Position numbers and translations under genes: made by a program | Assembly (NCBI GenBank): GCA_012798055.1 | Contig: JAAZOA010000061.1 | Coordinates: 1-9,193, forward strand | DNA from: Syntrophomonadaceae bacterium | Lineage (GTDB): Bacteria; Bacillota; Syntrophomonadia; Syntrophomonadales; Syntrophomonadaceae | Direction of reading: 5' to 3' | DNA length: 9,193 bases | Shown here: positions 1 to 6,559 of the stretch, piece by piece | Numbering within the stretch: position 1 is the stretch's first letter | Layout: every line of letters begins with the position of its first letter | The notes under the pieces: model-generated | What the model saw: the letters and a program-made list of their open reading frames with translations, nothing else | Told to the model about the DNA's origin: nothing | Database searches by the model: none

Positions 1-19
1 ATGTCCTCAGTTTCAGCAG

Positions 20-844
20 TTAAACTATCTGCGTTTGTGTGCTAAATCCGGAAATTATTTTCCGATAAAAAGTGCAGAGTCTATACCACATCTTTAGGGC
101 AGTAACCGTTGCTTTGCCCACCACACTCTGTCCGGCAATTATATTGTAATTAGTCCGCCTCTGTCCGCCAAATTTCATTTTGAAGCGATCGATACCGCTT
201 GGTTCATCAAAGCTTTGAACCCCTCCCCAGTCGTAGACGGACAGACCCTTCTTCCTGAAGTGGAGCAGGTCTTTATAATGCAAATATGTGTTGGCTTTAA
301 CCACAATATGGCGATCCGGACCATTTTCACGGTAATTGGAAACCGAATACAGACCCCTGGCAAATTGGTCGGAAATAATATAAGAATGAAAGGCTATGTT
401 TTTTCCGCCAAATGAAGCCACTGATACAATCAGCATATCGGCCTCTATATACTTCTTCACCAGATCATGATTGAAAATGGCCTGAATACCTTTTTGTTCA
501 TACACCTTGTCATGGCTGCTGCCGAATTCCTTGAGGAGGTTTTCTTTATTCCGTAATTCCCGGGAACTATAAACAATGGCAGTGATGCCATCCTGCTCCG
601 CCTGTTTGACCATCTGTCTGCATTTGCGGGAGATACTTCTTGATAACGCTTCTTCGCTTCTATTCAGGTCTGAAATCAGTGTTCTATGGGGCAAGATCAC
701 AGCGGGTCCAGTCTCTATTCTGTCGATCGGGGAGTCATGGATGTAGAAGATATCGGTTTTAATCGCGGGTAACTTGTCGGTTTCTTCCATAAACCACACA
801 TGGGTGATGCTAATGCCTTTCTTTTTGTAAGTCGTGGTCAGCAT
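20..844 (-). CDS. FemAB-like / GNAT-fold (BioF2-like) acyl- or aminoacyltransferase
   Basis: 274 aa with no signal peptide or clear transmembrane helix. The second half has the layout of one FemAB/GNAT domain: SVASFGGKNIAFHSYIIS (141-158, the strand pair around the acyl donor site), KANTYLHYKDLLHFRKKG (183-200, helix) and YDWGGV (204-209). This is followed by GIDRFKMKFGG (217-227), the closing gl-x-x-FK-x-x-FG pattern of FemAB-type proteins. The earlier SISRKCRQMVKQAEQDGITA (70-89) resembles the FemAB segment before its central helix. FemAB proteins add amino acids to peptidoglycan from aminoacyl-tRNA, while related single-domain proteins are common in polysaccharide loci with unknown substrates. 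Here it could decorate the polymer or its lipid-linked precursor, which is inference. The ATG at 844 has GGGG nine bases upstream. It follows the glycosyltransferase after a 101-base gap and is the last gene visible. Confidence 0.62.
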   Translation of the reverse strand: MLTTTYKKKGISITHVWFMEETDKLPAIKTDIFYIHDSPIDRIETGPAVILPHRTLISDLNRSEEALSRSISRKCRQMVKQAEQDGITAIVYSSRELRNKENLLKEFGSSHDKVYEQKGIQAIFNHDLVKKYIEADMLIVSVASFGGKNIAFHSYIISDQFARGLYSVSNYRENGPDRHIVVKANTYLHYKDLLHFRKKGLSVYDWGGVQSFDEPSGIDRFKMKFGGQRRTNYNIIAGQSVVGKATVTALKMWYRLCTFYRKIISGFSTQTQIV

Positions 845-945
845 CCGGTTTTTCCCCTGTCGCCCAGAATATTTTGCAGAGTATTAGCCTTCTATACATA
901 AATACGTATATTGTTTCTCCAGTTCAACCGCCGATAACCCGTTAT
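845..945 (-). other. 101-base gap between the glycosyltransferase and FemAB-like genes; possible weak promoter
   Basis: The gap is AT-rich and wider than most in the operon. On the minus strand TTGAAC is followed 17 bases later by TATTTATG, a fair -35 but a poor -10. ATAACGGGTTAT (934-945), a near-perfect inverted repeat, directly follows the glycosyltransferase stop but has no T-run. A separate promoter for the last gene is possible but not established. Confidence 0.25.
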
Positions 946-2058
946 TTAGTCATCACCAGCAGCGGCAAGGTAAAATGCGGCCATTTTTTGAGCCAGGTTT
1001 TCGATGTCGAAGCCGCTCTTTACAAAATATTCACCCCAATCATCTCTCCTGGCCAGATTCTTCCTTGCCAGAATCTTTTGGGCCCATATCTCTGGTCCGG
1101 CAGACAGCGGGACTTGTTCAACCAGAGGTGTTATGCATACTTCATCGGTGATGCTGTCCGAAATAAGGCATGGCAGACCAGCCGCTTGGGCTTCTATGAC
1201 CGCTACCGGCATTCCTTCGTAGAGGGAGGGGAATACAAAGACATCCCCGGCCTGGAGGAACAGGTCAACATCTGGACGCGAACCGGTAACAGACAAACCG
1301 TTACCCACGCCAAGGCGGTCTGCCTGGTCTAATATCTTTTTCCAATCTCCCCCGCCGATTAAAACCAGCTGGGCAGAGGGGTCATGTGCTCTCACACGGG
1401 CAAATACCTCAAGCAAAAACGGATGGTTCTTTTCAAACCTGCAATTTCCCACATGCATCAAGACAAATTTATTTTCCAGGTCATGCTCCTTACGCATCTC
1501 CCGGCGCGCATCGGGGTTGAAAGCGAATTTGCGATAGTCTATGGAGTTGGCCCATATCTGAACCACTTTATCTTTTTCTGCCTTCTTGCCGTAAAGCCAG
1601 ATCCCCGCCTGGCGGGAAACCGCAAAGCGATGGGTTGCGTAGCGGTTGACCGGCAACTTTATGATATTTTTTACCAGATTAGTCAAACCGCCCGATCTGA
1701 GGGCGGTATGCGAGTGGGCGATGCGCACCGGGACTCCCGCTTTTTGGGCACTGCGTAGCAACAGCCCGCACCATGCGTTCATATGGGCATGTACTATCTT
1801 GTACTCGGGGTGCTGGCGCAGGAATTCGACCAGATCGACATGGCTTCTCAGCCAACTGACCGGCGTAAGCGGGGGGTTGTAATAAATTTTGCCGCCCAGG
1901 GACATTACCTCGCGATCGAGATGCCCCGGATCCAAGCGAAAGGTATAGAAATCGAACTGCACCTCGGATCTGTCCACATGCCGGTATATTTCAATCAGCA
2001 GGTTTTCAATCCCGGCCCGGTTCATCTTTGTTACCACTTGCAAGACTCTGATAGGCAA
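946..2058 (-). CDS. Glycosyltransferase, GT4 family (GT-B fold), EpsF-like
   Basis: 370 aa. A retaining nucleotide-sugar-dependent transferase expected to add one sugar to the lipid-linked repeat unit at the inner face of the membrane. The N-terminal domain opens with IRVLQVVTKMNRAGIENLL and continues with VQFDFYTFR, both reminiscent of B. subtilis EpsF-type enzymes. IVHAHM and RIAHSHT follow. The C-terminal domain carries VLMHVGNCRFEKNH (about 199-212), LVLIGGGDW (about 232-240) and FPSLYEGMPVAVIEAQAAGLP (about 276-296). The EX7E pair is Glu281 and Glu289, which bind the donor sugar in GT4 enzymes. No signal peptide is seen. The start is uncertain: TTG at 2058 has AGGTGA five bases upstream, the best ribosome site; GTG at 2067 and TTG at 2076 are possible but less well supported. 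Donor and acceptor cannot be told from sequence. It is the only glycosyltransferase in the window, so others must lie outside. Confidence 0.9.
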   Translation of the reverse strand: MPIRVLQVVTKMNRAGIENLLIEIYRHVDRSEVQFDFYTFRLDPGHLDREVMSLGGKIYYNPPLTPVSWLRSHVDLVEFLRQHPEYKIVHAHMNAWCGLLLRSAQKAGVPVRIAHSHTALRSGGLTNLVKNIIKLPVNRYATHRFAVSRQAGIWLYGKKAEKDKVVQIWANSIDYRKFAFNPDARREMRKEHDLENKFVLMHVGNCRFEKNHPFLLEVFARVRAHDPSAQLVLIGGGDWKKILDQADRLGVGNGLSVTGSRPDVDLFLQAGDVFVFPSLYEGMPVAVIEAQAAGLPCLISDSITDEVCITPLVEQVPLSAGPEIWAQKILARKNLARRDDWGEYFVKSGFDIENLAQKMAAFYLAAAGDD

Positions 2059-2107
2059 TAGCTTCACCTGTCTCAATCGTTAATCGCCAAAACTAGCAGA
2101 CCGGTCC

Positions 2108-2125
2108 ATATCTGTGGGAAGATAT
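2108..2125 (-). repeat. Short inverted repeat between the epimerase and glycosyltransferase genes
   Basis: ATATCT-TCCCAC-AGATAT makes a 6-bp AT-rich stem with a 6-base loop in the 90-base gap after the epimerase stop. There is no GC-rich stem or T-tract, so it is not a good terminator. It may be incidental. Confidence 0.3.
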
Positions 2126-2148
2126 CTGCATCCGACAAGGCGCGCCCT

Positions 2149-3126
2149 TCAGCAAAGATTCCCCCGATACCAGTCTATGGCCAATTTCAAACCACCGGCA
2201 AAATCAAATTCCGGGTCATAATTGAGCCATTCCCTGGCCTTGGTAATGTCGGCATTGCTGTGCTTTATGTCTCCCGGGCGGTCGGGTGCGAATTCAGGCT
2301 CGATTTCTTTGTGCAAAGCCCGGCATAATTCATAATAAACATCCAGTAAAAATTCTTGGGCTCCATTGGCAATGTTATAAGACTGGCCAGCAGCCTCACT
2401 GGATGCCTGGCATGCTTTCAGGTTAGCTTCCACTACATTATCTACATAGGTGAAATCGCGACTTTGTCTGCCATCTCCGTGGATTGTAGGCGTCTCGCCG
2501 CGCAGTAGTTGAGCGACGAATTTCGGGATCACTGCCGCATAAGGACCATTGGGGTCCTGCCTTCGACCAAATACGTTGAAGTACCTTAAGCCGTATGTCT
2601 CAAGTCCATACAGCTCACTATACAGACGCCCGTACTCTTCATTGACCCGCTTGGTCAGGGCGTAGGGGGAGAGCAGCCGCCCCTCCCTGCCCTCGGTTTT
2701 GGGCAGGGCCGGGTCATCCCCATAGACCGCCGAACTTGATGCATAGACGAATTTCTTGATCCCCGCCTGGCGGGCCGCTTCCATCATATTCAAGGTTCCT
2801 TTGCTATTGATTTCCTCATACAGCAGCGGCATCTCTATGCTGCGGGGCACTGATCCCCAGGCCGCTTGGTGCAGTACAAAGTCCGCCCCGGTGCATGCTT
2901 CCAAACAGGTGTCCAGATTGCGGATATCCCCTTCTATGACAGTCAGTCTGGGATTGTCCTGGAAAGTGGCCAGATTTTCTCTCTTGCCGGTGGAAAAATC
3001 GTCCAGGCAGCGCACCGTATAGCCCATGTCCAATATGGCTTCGCACAAATTGGATCCGATAAAGCCTGCTCCACCAGTAACCAAGAACACTGTGCCGGGA
3101 GCAAAAGACAGATGTTTATAGCCCAT
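2149..3126 (-). CDS. tviC: UDP-N-acetylglucosamine 4-epimerase, TviC/WbpP-like
   Basis: 325 aa extended SDR. The group interconverts UDP-GlcNAc and UDP-GalNAc, or their uronic acids, in the cytoplasm. Visible are VTGGAGFIGSNL (16-27, GxxGxxG), GDIRNLD (66-72), VLHQAAWGSVPRSI (84-97), the catalytic SSSAVYG (130-136) with YALTK (Tyr155, Lys159), RYFNVFGRRQDPNGPYAAVIPK (181-202) and GDGRQSRDFTYVDN (217-230). The blocks HQAAxGSVPRSI and RQDPNGPYAAVIPK are hallmarks of WbpP/TviC and set it apart from GalE and RmlB. The ATG at 3126 is chosen because GGAGG at 3134-3138 lies 7 bases upstream; a longer frame from 3162 would overlap the preceding gene by 35 bases and contain this site. With the dehydrogenase one base upstream it should yield UDP-GalNAcA. 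Whether epimerisation comes first (WbpP route) or second (Vi route) cannot be read from the sequence. Confidence 0.93.
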   Translation of the reverse strand: MGYKHLSFAPGTVFLVTGGAGFIGSNLCEAILDMGYTVRCLDDFSTGKRENLATFQDNPRLTVIEGDIRNLDTCLEACTGADFVLHQAAWGSVPRSIEMPLLYEEINSKGTLNMMEAARQAGIKKFVYASSSAVYGDDPALPKTEGREGRLLSPYALTKRVNEEYGRLYSELYGLETYGLRYFNVFGRRQDPNGPYAAVIPKFVAQLLRGETPTIHGDGRQSRDFTYVDNVVEANLKACQASSEAAGQSYNIANGAQEFLLDVYYELCRALHKEIEPEFAPDRPGDIKHSNADITKAREWLNYDPEFDFAGGLKLAIDWYRGNLC

Positions 3127-3127
3127 A

Positions 3128-4447
3128 TTATAACCTCCAGTAATAATACCCCGCGTCTTCAACCGCCCGGCGGTTGAAGACGCCTTTTATGTCCAGGATA
3201 ACCCTGCGGTTATTGGCGACTTTTTTGAACATGCGCTCAATATCGGCCAGCTCAATCCGGTTGAATTCCGAGTGGGCCACAGCTATGACCAACGCATCCA
3301 AATCTTTTAACTCCTCCACCTCAACAAAACCGATGCCGTACTCATGCCAAGCCTCGGCTTGATCAGCCACCGGGTCGGCTATTAAGGGTTCAATACCGTA
3401 CTCACCAAGTTCGCGCACAATATCTATGACCCTCGTATTACGCGTATCAGGGCAATCCTCTTTGAAGGTGAAACCCAATATCCCTACCCGAGCGTGCTTA
3501 ATAGGGATGTCAGCTTTGGCCAAACCTTTGATGATGTTCTCAGTCACATATTTGCCCATATCATCATTGATACGTCGACCTGAAAGTATTATCTGGGAAT
3601 GATACCCTATCTGTTCGGCTTTATAGGTCAGGTAATAGGGGTCCACTCCTATGCAGTGCCCCCCCACCAAACCAGGTACGAATTTCAGGAAATTCCATTT
3701 GGTCCCAGCTGCCGCCAGCACGGACTGGGTGTCTATGCCCATCTTATTGAAGATTATGGACAGTTCATTCATGAAGGCTATATTTATATCCCTCTGGCTA
3801 TTTTCAATGACCTTCGCGGCTTCAGCCACCTTGATACTCTCAGCTCTGTAGATTCCGGCTTCGACCACCAACCCGTAAACCTTGGCAATGATATCGAGAC
3901 TCTCTTCATCCATAGCCGAAACCACTTTTACAATCGTCTCCAGTCGATGGATGCTGTCCCCGGGATTGATCCGCTCCGGCGAATACCCTACCTTGAAGTC
4001 CCTACCGCATTTCAATCCTGATTCTTTTTCCAAAATCGGCACACATATGTCTTCAGTAACCCCAGGATAGACCGTGGATTCATAGACGATAATGCAACCT
4101 GGGGTCAAATTCCGGCCCACGATGCGGCTAGCGGATTCCACTGGCGACAGGTCGGGGGTCTTATCAGGCTTGATGGGTGTCGGTACCGCTACGATATGAA
4201 ATTTGGCTTCCCGCAGTCTCGCTTCATCACTGGTGAAATCTACGGTACAGCTCCTGATGGCCGCGTCCCCAACCTCCCTGGTAGGGTCGATGCCTTGGCG
4301 ATATAGGTTGACTTTGTCGGCATTGATATCGAATCCTATCACCCGGGCTTTTCTGGAAAAGGCAACGGCTATCGGCATACCCACATATCCCAGGCCAACC
4401 AGGGAAATCATCTCTTCCCTTGCTGCAATTCTCTCGAATAAGTCCAT
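3128..4447 (-). CDS. tviB: UDP-N-acetylhexosamine 6-dehydrogenase, TviB/WbpA/WbpO-like
   Basis: 439 aa. Members of this group oxidise C6 of UDP-GlcNAc or UDP-GalNAc to the uronic acid with NAD+. Motifs are LVGLGYVGMP (16-25, NAD site), YESTVYPGVTED (122-133), YSPERINPGD (155-164), the central helix EAAKVIENSQRDINIAFMNEL (about 209-229), VPGLVGGHCIGVDPYYLT (257-274) with catalytic Cys265, and FTFKEDCPDTRNT (326-338). The GGHCIGVDPYYLTYKA block and the following GYHSQIILSGRRIND are characteristic of TviB/WbpO, not of UDP-ManNAc dehydrogenase in general, although the exact sugar is inferred. The start is the ATG at 4447, because the TTG at 4465 falls on its ribosome site (GGAAGG, 4458-4463). The TAA stop is one base before the ATG of the TviC-like epimerase, so the two are almost certainly translated together, matching the tviB-tviC and wbpO-wbpP pairs. 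Confidence 0.92.
   Translation of the reverse strand: MDLFERIAAREEMISLVGLGYVGMPIAVAFSRKARVIGFDINADKVNLYRQGIDPTREVGDAAIRSCTVDFTSDEARLREAKFHIVAVPTPIKPDKTPDLSPVESASRIVGRNLTPGCIIVYESTVYPGVTEDICVPILEKESGLKCGRDFKVGYSPERINPGDSIHRLETIVKVVSAMDEESLDIIAKVYGLVVEAGIYRAESIKVAEAAKVIENSQRDINIAFMNELSIIFNKMGIDTQSVLAAAGTKWNFLKFVPGLVGGHCIGVDPYYLTYKAEQIGYHSQIILSGRRINDDMGKYVTENIIKGLAKADIPIKHARVGILGFTFKEDCPDTRNTRVIDIVRELGEYGIEPLIADPVADQAEAWHEYGIGFVEVEELKDLDALVIAVAHSEFNRIELADIERMFKKVANNRRVILDIKGVFNRRAVEDAGYYYWRL
3134..3138 (-). promoter_or_regulatory. Ribosome binding site of the tviC-like gene, inside the end of the tviB-like gene
   Basis: GGAGG on the minus strand lies within the last codons of the upstream dehydrogenase, 7 bases before the ATG at 3126. 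The layout TAA-T-ATG with this embedded site indicates translational coupling and fixes the start of the epimerase. Confidence 0.8.
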
Positions 4448-4480
4448 TTGATCTTTTCCTTCCAATTATATTAGTCGGGT

Positions 4481-5647
4481 TTAGTCACGATTATATAGGT
4501 CCCGGGTATAGACTTTTTCCTCCACATCCCTCAATTCTTCGGCCATTCGGTTAGAGACAATCACATCGGAAAGCATCTTGAATTGTTCGAGGTCTTTAAT
4601 GACCCGGGAATTGAAGAACCTATCCTCCTGCAAAACCGGCTCGTATACTATCACTTCAATGCCTTTAGCTTTAATTCGTTTCATAATACCCTGAACCGAA
4701 GATGATCTGAAATTGTCAGAATCAGTTTTCATAGTCAACCTGTAGATCCCAACGATTGAAGGATTCATGGCTATGATCCTGTCCGCAATATGATCTTTCC
4801 GGGTTGAATTGGCTTCTACAATGGCATGGATGAGGTTGCTGGGAACATTCTCATAGTTGGCTCTAAGTTGCTTGGTGTCTTTAGGCAGGCAATAGCCTCC
4901 ATAGCCGAATGAAGGATTGTTGTAATGATTTCCGATTCTGGGATCCAGTCCTACACCCTCGATGATCTGCCCGGTGTCCAAGCCTCGGAGTTCGGCATAG
5001 GTATCCAATTCATTGAAATAGGCTACCCTTAGGGCTAAATAGGTATTGGAAAACAGCTTCACCGCTTCTGCTTCCGTGGGATCAGTTAGAAGCACCGGTA
5101 TATCTTTCTTGATGGCTCCTTCGATCAAGAGTTCAGCAAATTTTTGCGCCCGTTCCGATTTTTCGCCCACAATAATTCTGGATGGATAAAGATTGTCGTA
5201 CAGTGCCTTCCCTTCCCGCAAGAATTCCGGTGAAAAGATTATGTTGTCAGTCGAAAACATCTCCTTGACTTTCTTCGTATAACCTACCGGCACAGTCGAT
5301 TTGATCACAATGACAGTATCGGGATTTATAGCCAGGACATTGGCTATCACACTCTCCACTGTACGGGTGTTGAAGTAATTCTTCTCGGGATCGTAGTCGG
5401 TAGGTGTAGCAATGATTACGAAATCCGCATCCTTATATGCTTCGTAAATATCAGTCGTAGCCTTTAACATCAGTTTTCGATTGGAAAGAAAATCCTGCAA
5501 TTCATGATCAACTATCGGCGACTCCCTATTGTTGATCATGTCTACTTTCGCCTTAATGATATCCAGAGCCAGCACTTCGTGGTGCTGCGCCAGTAATACA
5601 GCCAGAGATAAACCCACATATCCTGTTCCAGCTACAGTAATTTTCAT
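4481..5647 (-). CDS. ugd: UDP-glucose 6-dehydrogenase
   Basis: 388 aa, the same length class as the short Ugd of enteric bacteria. It oxidises UDP-glucose to UDP-glucuronate with two NAD+ in the cytoplasm, providing an acidic precursor for the polymer. Seen in order are the NAD-binding GTGYVG (7-12), STVPVG (117-122), SPEFLREG (139-146), AEAVKLFSNTYLALRVAYFNE (193-213, with Lys197 and Asn201) and FGYGGYCLPKDTKQL (247-261). Cys253 in the last motif is the catalytic thiol and Asp257 follows in PKD. The C-terminal UDP-binding domain is complete. The ATG at 5647 has GGAAGG at 5656-5661, 8 bases upstream. The gene follows the epimerase remnant directly, and the second dehydrogenase starts 33 bases after its stop. 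The close match of the FGYGGYC motif to known Ugd enzymes favours UDP-glucose over UDP-HexNAc as substrate. Confidence 0.95.
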   Translation of the reverse strand: MKITVAGTGYVGLSLAVLLAQHHEVLALDIIKAKVDMINNRESPIVDHELQDFLSNRKLMLKATTDIYEAYKDADFVIIATPTDYDPEKNYFNTRTVESVIANVLAINPDTVIVIKSTVPVGYTKKVKEMFSTDNIIFSPEFLREGKALYDNLYPSRIIVGEKSERAQKFAELLIEGAIKKDIPVLLTDPTEAEAVKLFSNTYLALRVAYFNELDTYAELRGLDTGQIIEGVGLDPRIGNHYNNPSFGYGGYCLPKDTKQLRANYENVPSNLIHAIVEANSTRKDHIADRIIAMNPSIVGIYRLTMKTDSDNFRSSSVQGIMKRIKAKGIEVIVYEPVLQEDRFFNSRVIKDLEQFKMLSDVIVSNRMAEELRDVEEKVYTRDLYNRD

Positions 5648-5650
5648 GCC

Positions 5651-5795
5651 CTATACCTTCCTCATCTCACATACTAACTTGGCGGCAATCCAAATGCCGG
5701 TCGATTGCTTAGACAGGCGAAAATCAATAAAACCGGCTCCGCCGGTAACCAAACAAATGGTATTTTTCTTTTAAGGGTCTGAACCGAGATTTCAT
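5651..5795 (-). pseudogene. Remnant of an NAD-dependent sugar epimerase/dehydratase gene (extended SDR), frameshifted and truncated
   Basis: An ATG at 5795 with GGAG nine or so bases upstream opens a frame reading MKSRFRPLKEKY. It then runs out of the useful frame. The next frame (offset by one base, around the A-rich stretch near 5763-5771) continues with TICLVTGGAGFIDFRLSK. LVTGGAGFI is the signature NAD-binding N-terminus of nucleotide-sugar epimerases, and FRLSK resembles the FHLSK/FHLAK seen in UDP-glucuronate 4-epimerases. After about 25 more residues unlike the family, the frame stops with TAG at 5651. Only the N-terminal tip of a roughly 310-340 aa enzyme is left, so the rest has been deleted. 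The third Gly of GxxGxxG has become Asp (GFID). Its place just before ugd suggests it may once have acted on UDP-GlcA, but this is inference. The intact epimerase at 2149-3126 is not a close copy. Confidence 0.72.
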
Positions 5796-5818
5796 AATGT
5801 TTGGCTCTCCATATGAAT

Positions 5819-5832
5819 TGCTTCTAGAAGCA
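5819..5832. repeat. 14-bp perfect palindrome between the kinase gene and the epimerase remnant
   Basis: TGCTTCTAGAAGCA is a perfect palindrome 17 bases after the kinase stop. As RNA it could form only a short stem with almost no loop, and no T-run follows in the transcribed direction, so it is not a convincing terminator. It could be a protein-binding site or chance. Confidence 0.35.
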
Positions 5833-5848
5833 GATCCTGGCAACCGCA

Positions 5849-6544
5849 TCAAGCATAATAACCATAGTAACCCTTTGAATTCATTTTAACCTGATTCAGC
5901 ACTACCCCGATGGTGCGGGCATTGGCCTTGGCCAAACTCTCCTGAGCCTGGCGGGCGTTGTCTATGCGTGTAGCTCCGGAACGCACCACCATTAAAGCCC
6001 CATCCACTTGGGAAGCGATTATGCTGGCATCTGTAACAGCCAGTATTGGAGGGGAGTCAATAAATATATAGTCATATTTTGATGCCATTTGGGCCCAGAT
6101 TTTTCGGGTACGTTCGGAATTAAGGATTTCAGCCGGATTAGGGGGTATTGGGCCGCTGGTCAATACTTTCAGATTGTTCAGGGTCAAACCGTAGGCTGCA
6201 TCTTCTACAGCGACATTGCTGAGCACACAGTTGGTGAAGCCGGTATTGTTGGGGATTTGGAAGATCTTGTGCTGGATAGGTTTGCGCAGGTCGCAGTCCA
6301 CCAGCATTACGTTATATCCGGCCTGAGCAGTGACAACTGCCAGATTGGCTGCGATTGTTGACTTGCCATCCTTGGCCATTGCACTCGTTACCAGCACCGA
6401 ACGGAAAGGTTTTTCCATCCCTGTAAATCCCAAATTGGTACGCAAGATACGATAGGCTTCAGCCATAGCCGATTTGGGGCTTTTAAACGCTACCAGGCCT
6501 ACCTCTAAATTTCTTTCCTCTACTGGATGCCCTTTCTTGCTCAA
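5849..6544 (-). CDS. cpsD: Capsule/EPS tyrosine-protein kinase (BY-kinase, CpsD/CapB/YwqD type)
   Basis: 231 aa. This P-loop kinase autophosphorylates on C-terminal tyrosines and works with the Wzz/CapA protein to regulate polymer length and export. Motifs are SAMAKDGKST (54-63, Walker A, with AKDGKST instead of the commoner PGEGKS form), VMLVDCDLRKP (79-89, Walker A') and YDYIFIDSPP (157-166, Walker B). The family segment EAYRILRTNL (29-38) is present, with its Arg used in oligomer contacts. The C-terminus ends in GYYGYYA, only four tyrosines (226, 227, 229, 230), a short cluster for this family. The start is TTG at 6544, supported by GGGAGG at 6552-6557 seven bases upstream. This ribosome site nearly touches the stop of the wzz-like gene, suggesting coupled translation. 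The cpsB-like phosphatase two genes upstream is its likely antagonist. Confidence 0.94.
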   Translation of the reverse strand: MSKKGHPVEERNLEVGLVAFKSPKSAMAEAYRILRTNLGFTGMEKPFRSVLVTSAMAKDGKSTIAANLAVVTAQAGYNVMLVDCDLRKPIQHKIFQIPNNTGFTNCVLSNVAVEDAAYGLTLNNLKVLTSGPIPPNPAEILNSERTRKIWAQMASKYDYIFIDSPPILAVTDASIIASQVDGALMVVRSGATRIDNARQAQESLAKANARTIGVVLNQVKMNSKGYYGYYA

Positions 6545-6551
6545 AGAGATA

Positions 6552-6557
6552 CCTCCC
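6552..6557 (-). promoter_or_regulatory. Ribosome binding site for the TTG start of the kinase gene
   Basis: GGGAGG on the minus strand, 7 bases before the TTG at 6544 and just downstream of the stop of the wzz-like gene. Its strength supports a real TTG start and probable translational coupling. Confidence 0.8.
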
Positions 6558-6559
6558 TA

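Noticed and set aside
874..1332. Plus-strand open frame of about 150 codons opposite the glycosyltransferase
   Set aside because: It is fully antisense to a gene with clear GT4 motifs, has no recognisable motif, and fits a shadow of the coding strand.
2108..2125. Rho-independent terminator after the epimerase gene
   Set aside because: The stem is short and AT-rich, no T-run follows, and the next gene continues in the same direction.
3599..4021. Plus-strand open frame of 140 codons opposite the TviB-like dehydrogenase
   Set aside because: It overlaps the catalytic core of a well-supported minus-strand gene and encodes nothing recognisable.
4448..4465. TTG start at 4465 for the TviB-like dehydrogenase
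   Set aside because: This TTG falls on the purine-rich ribosome site GGAAGG serving the ATG at 4447.
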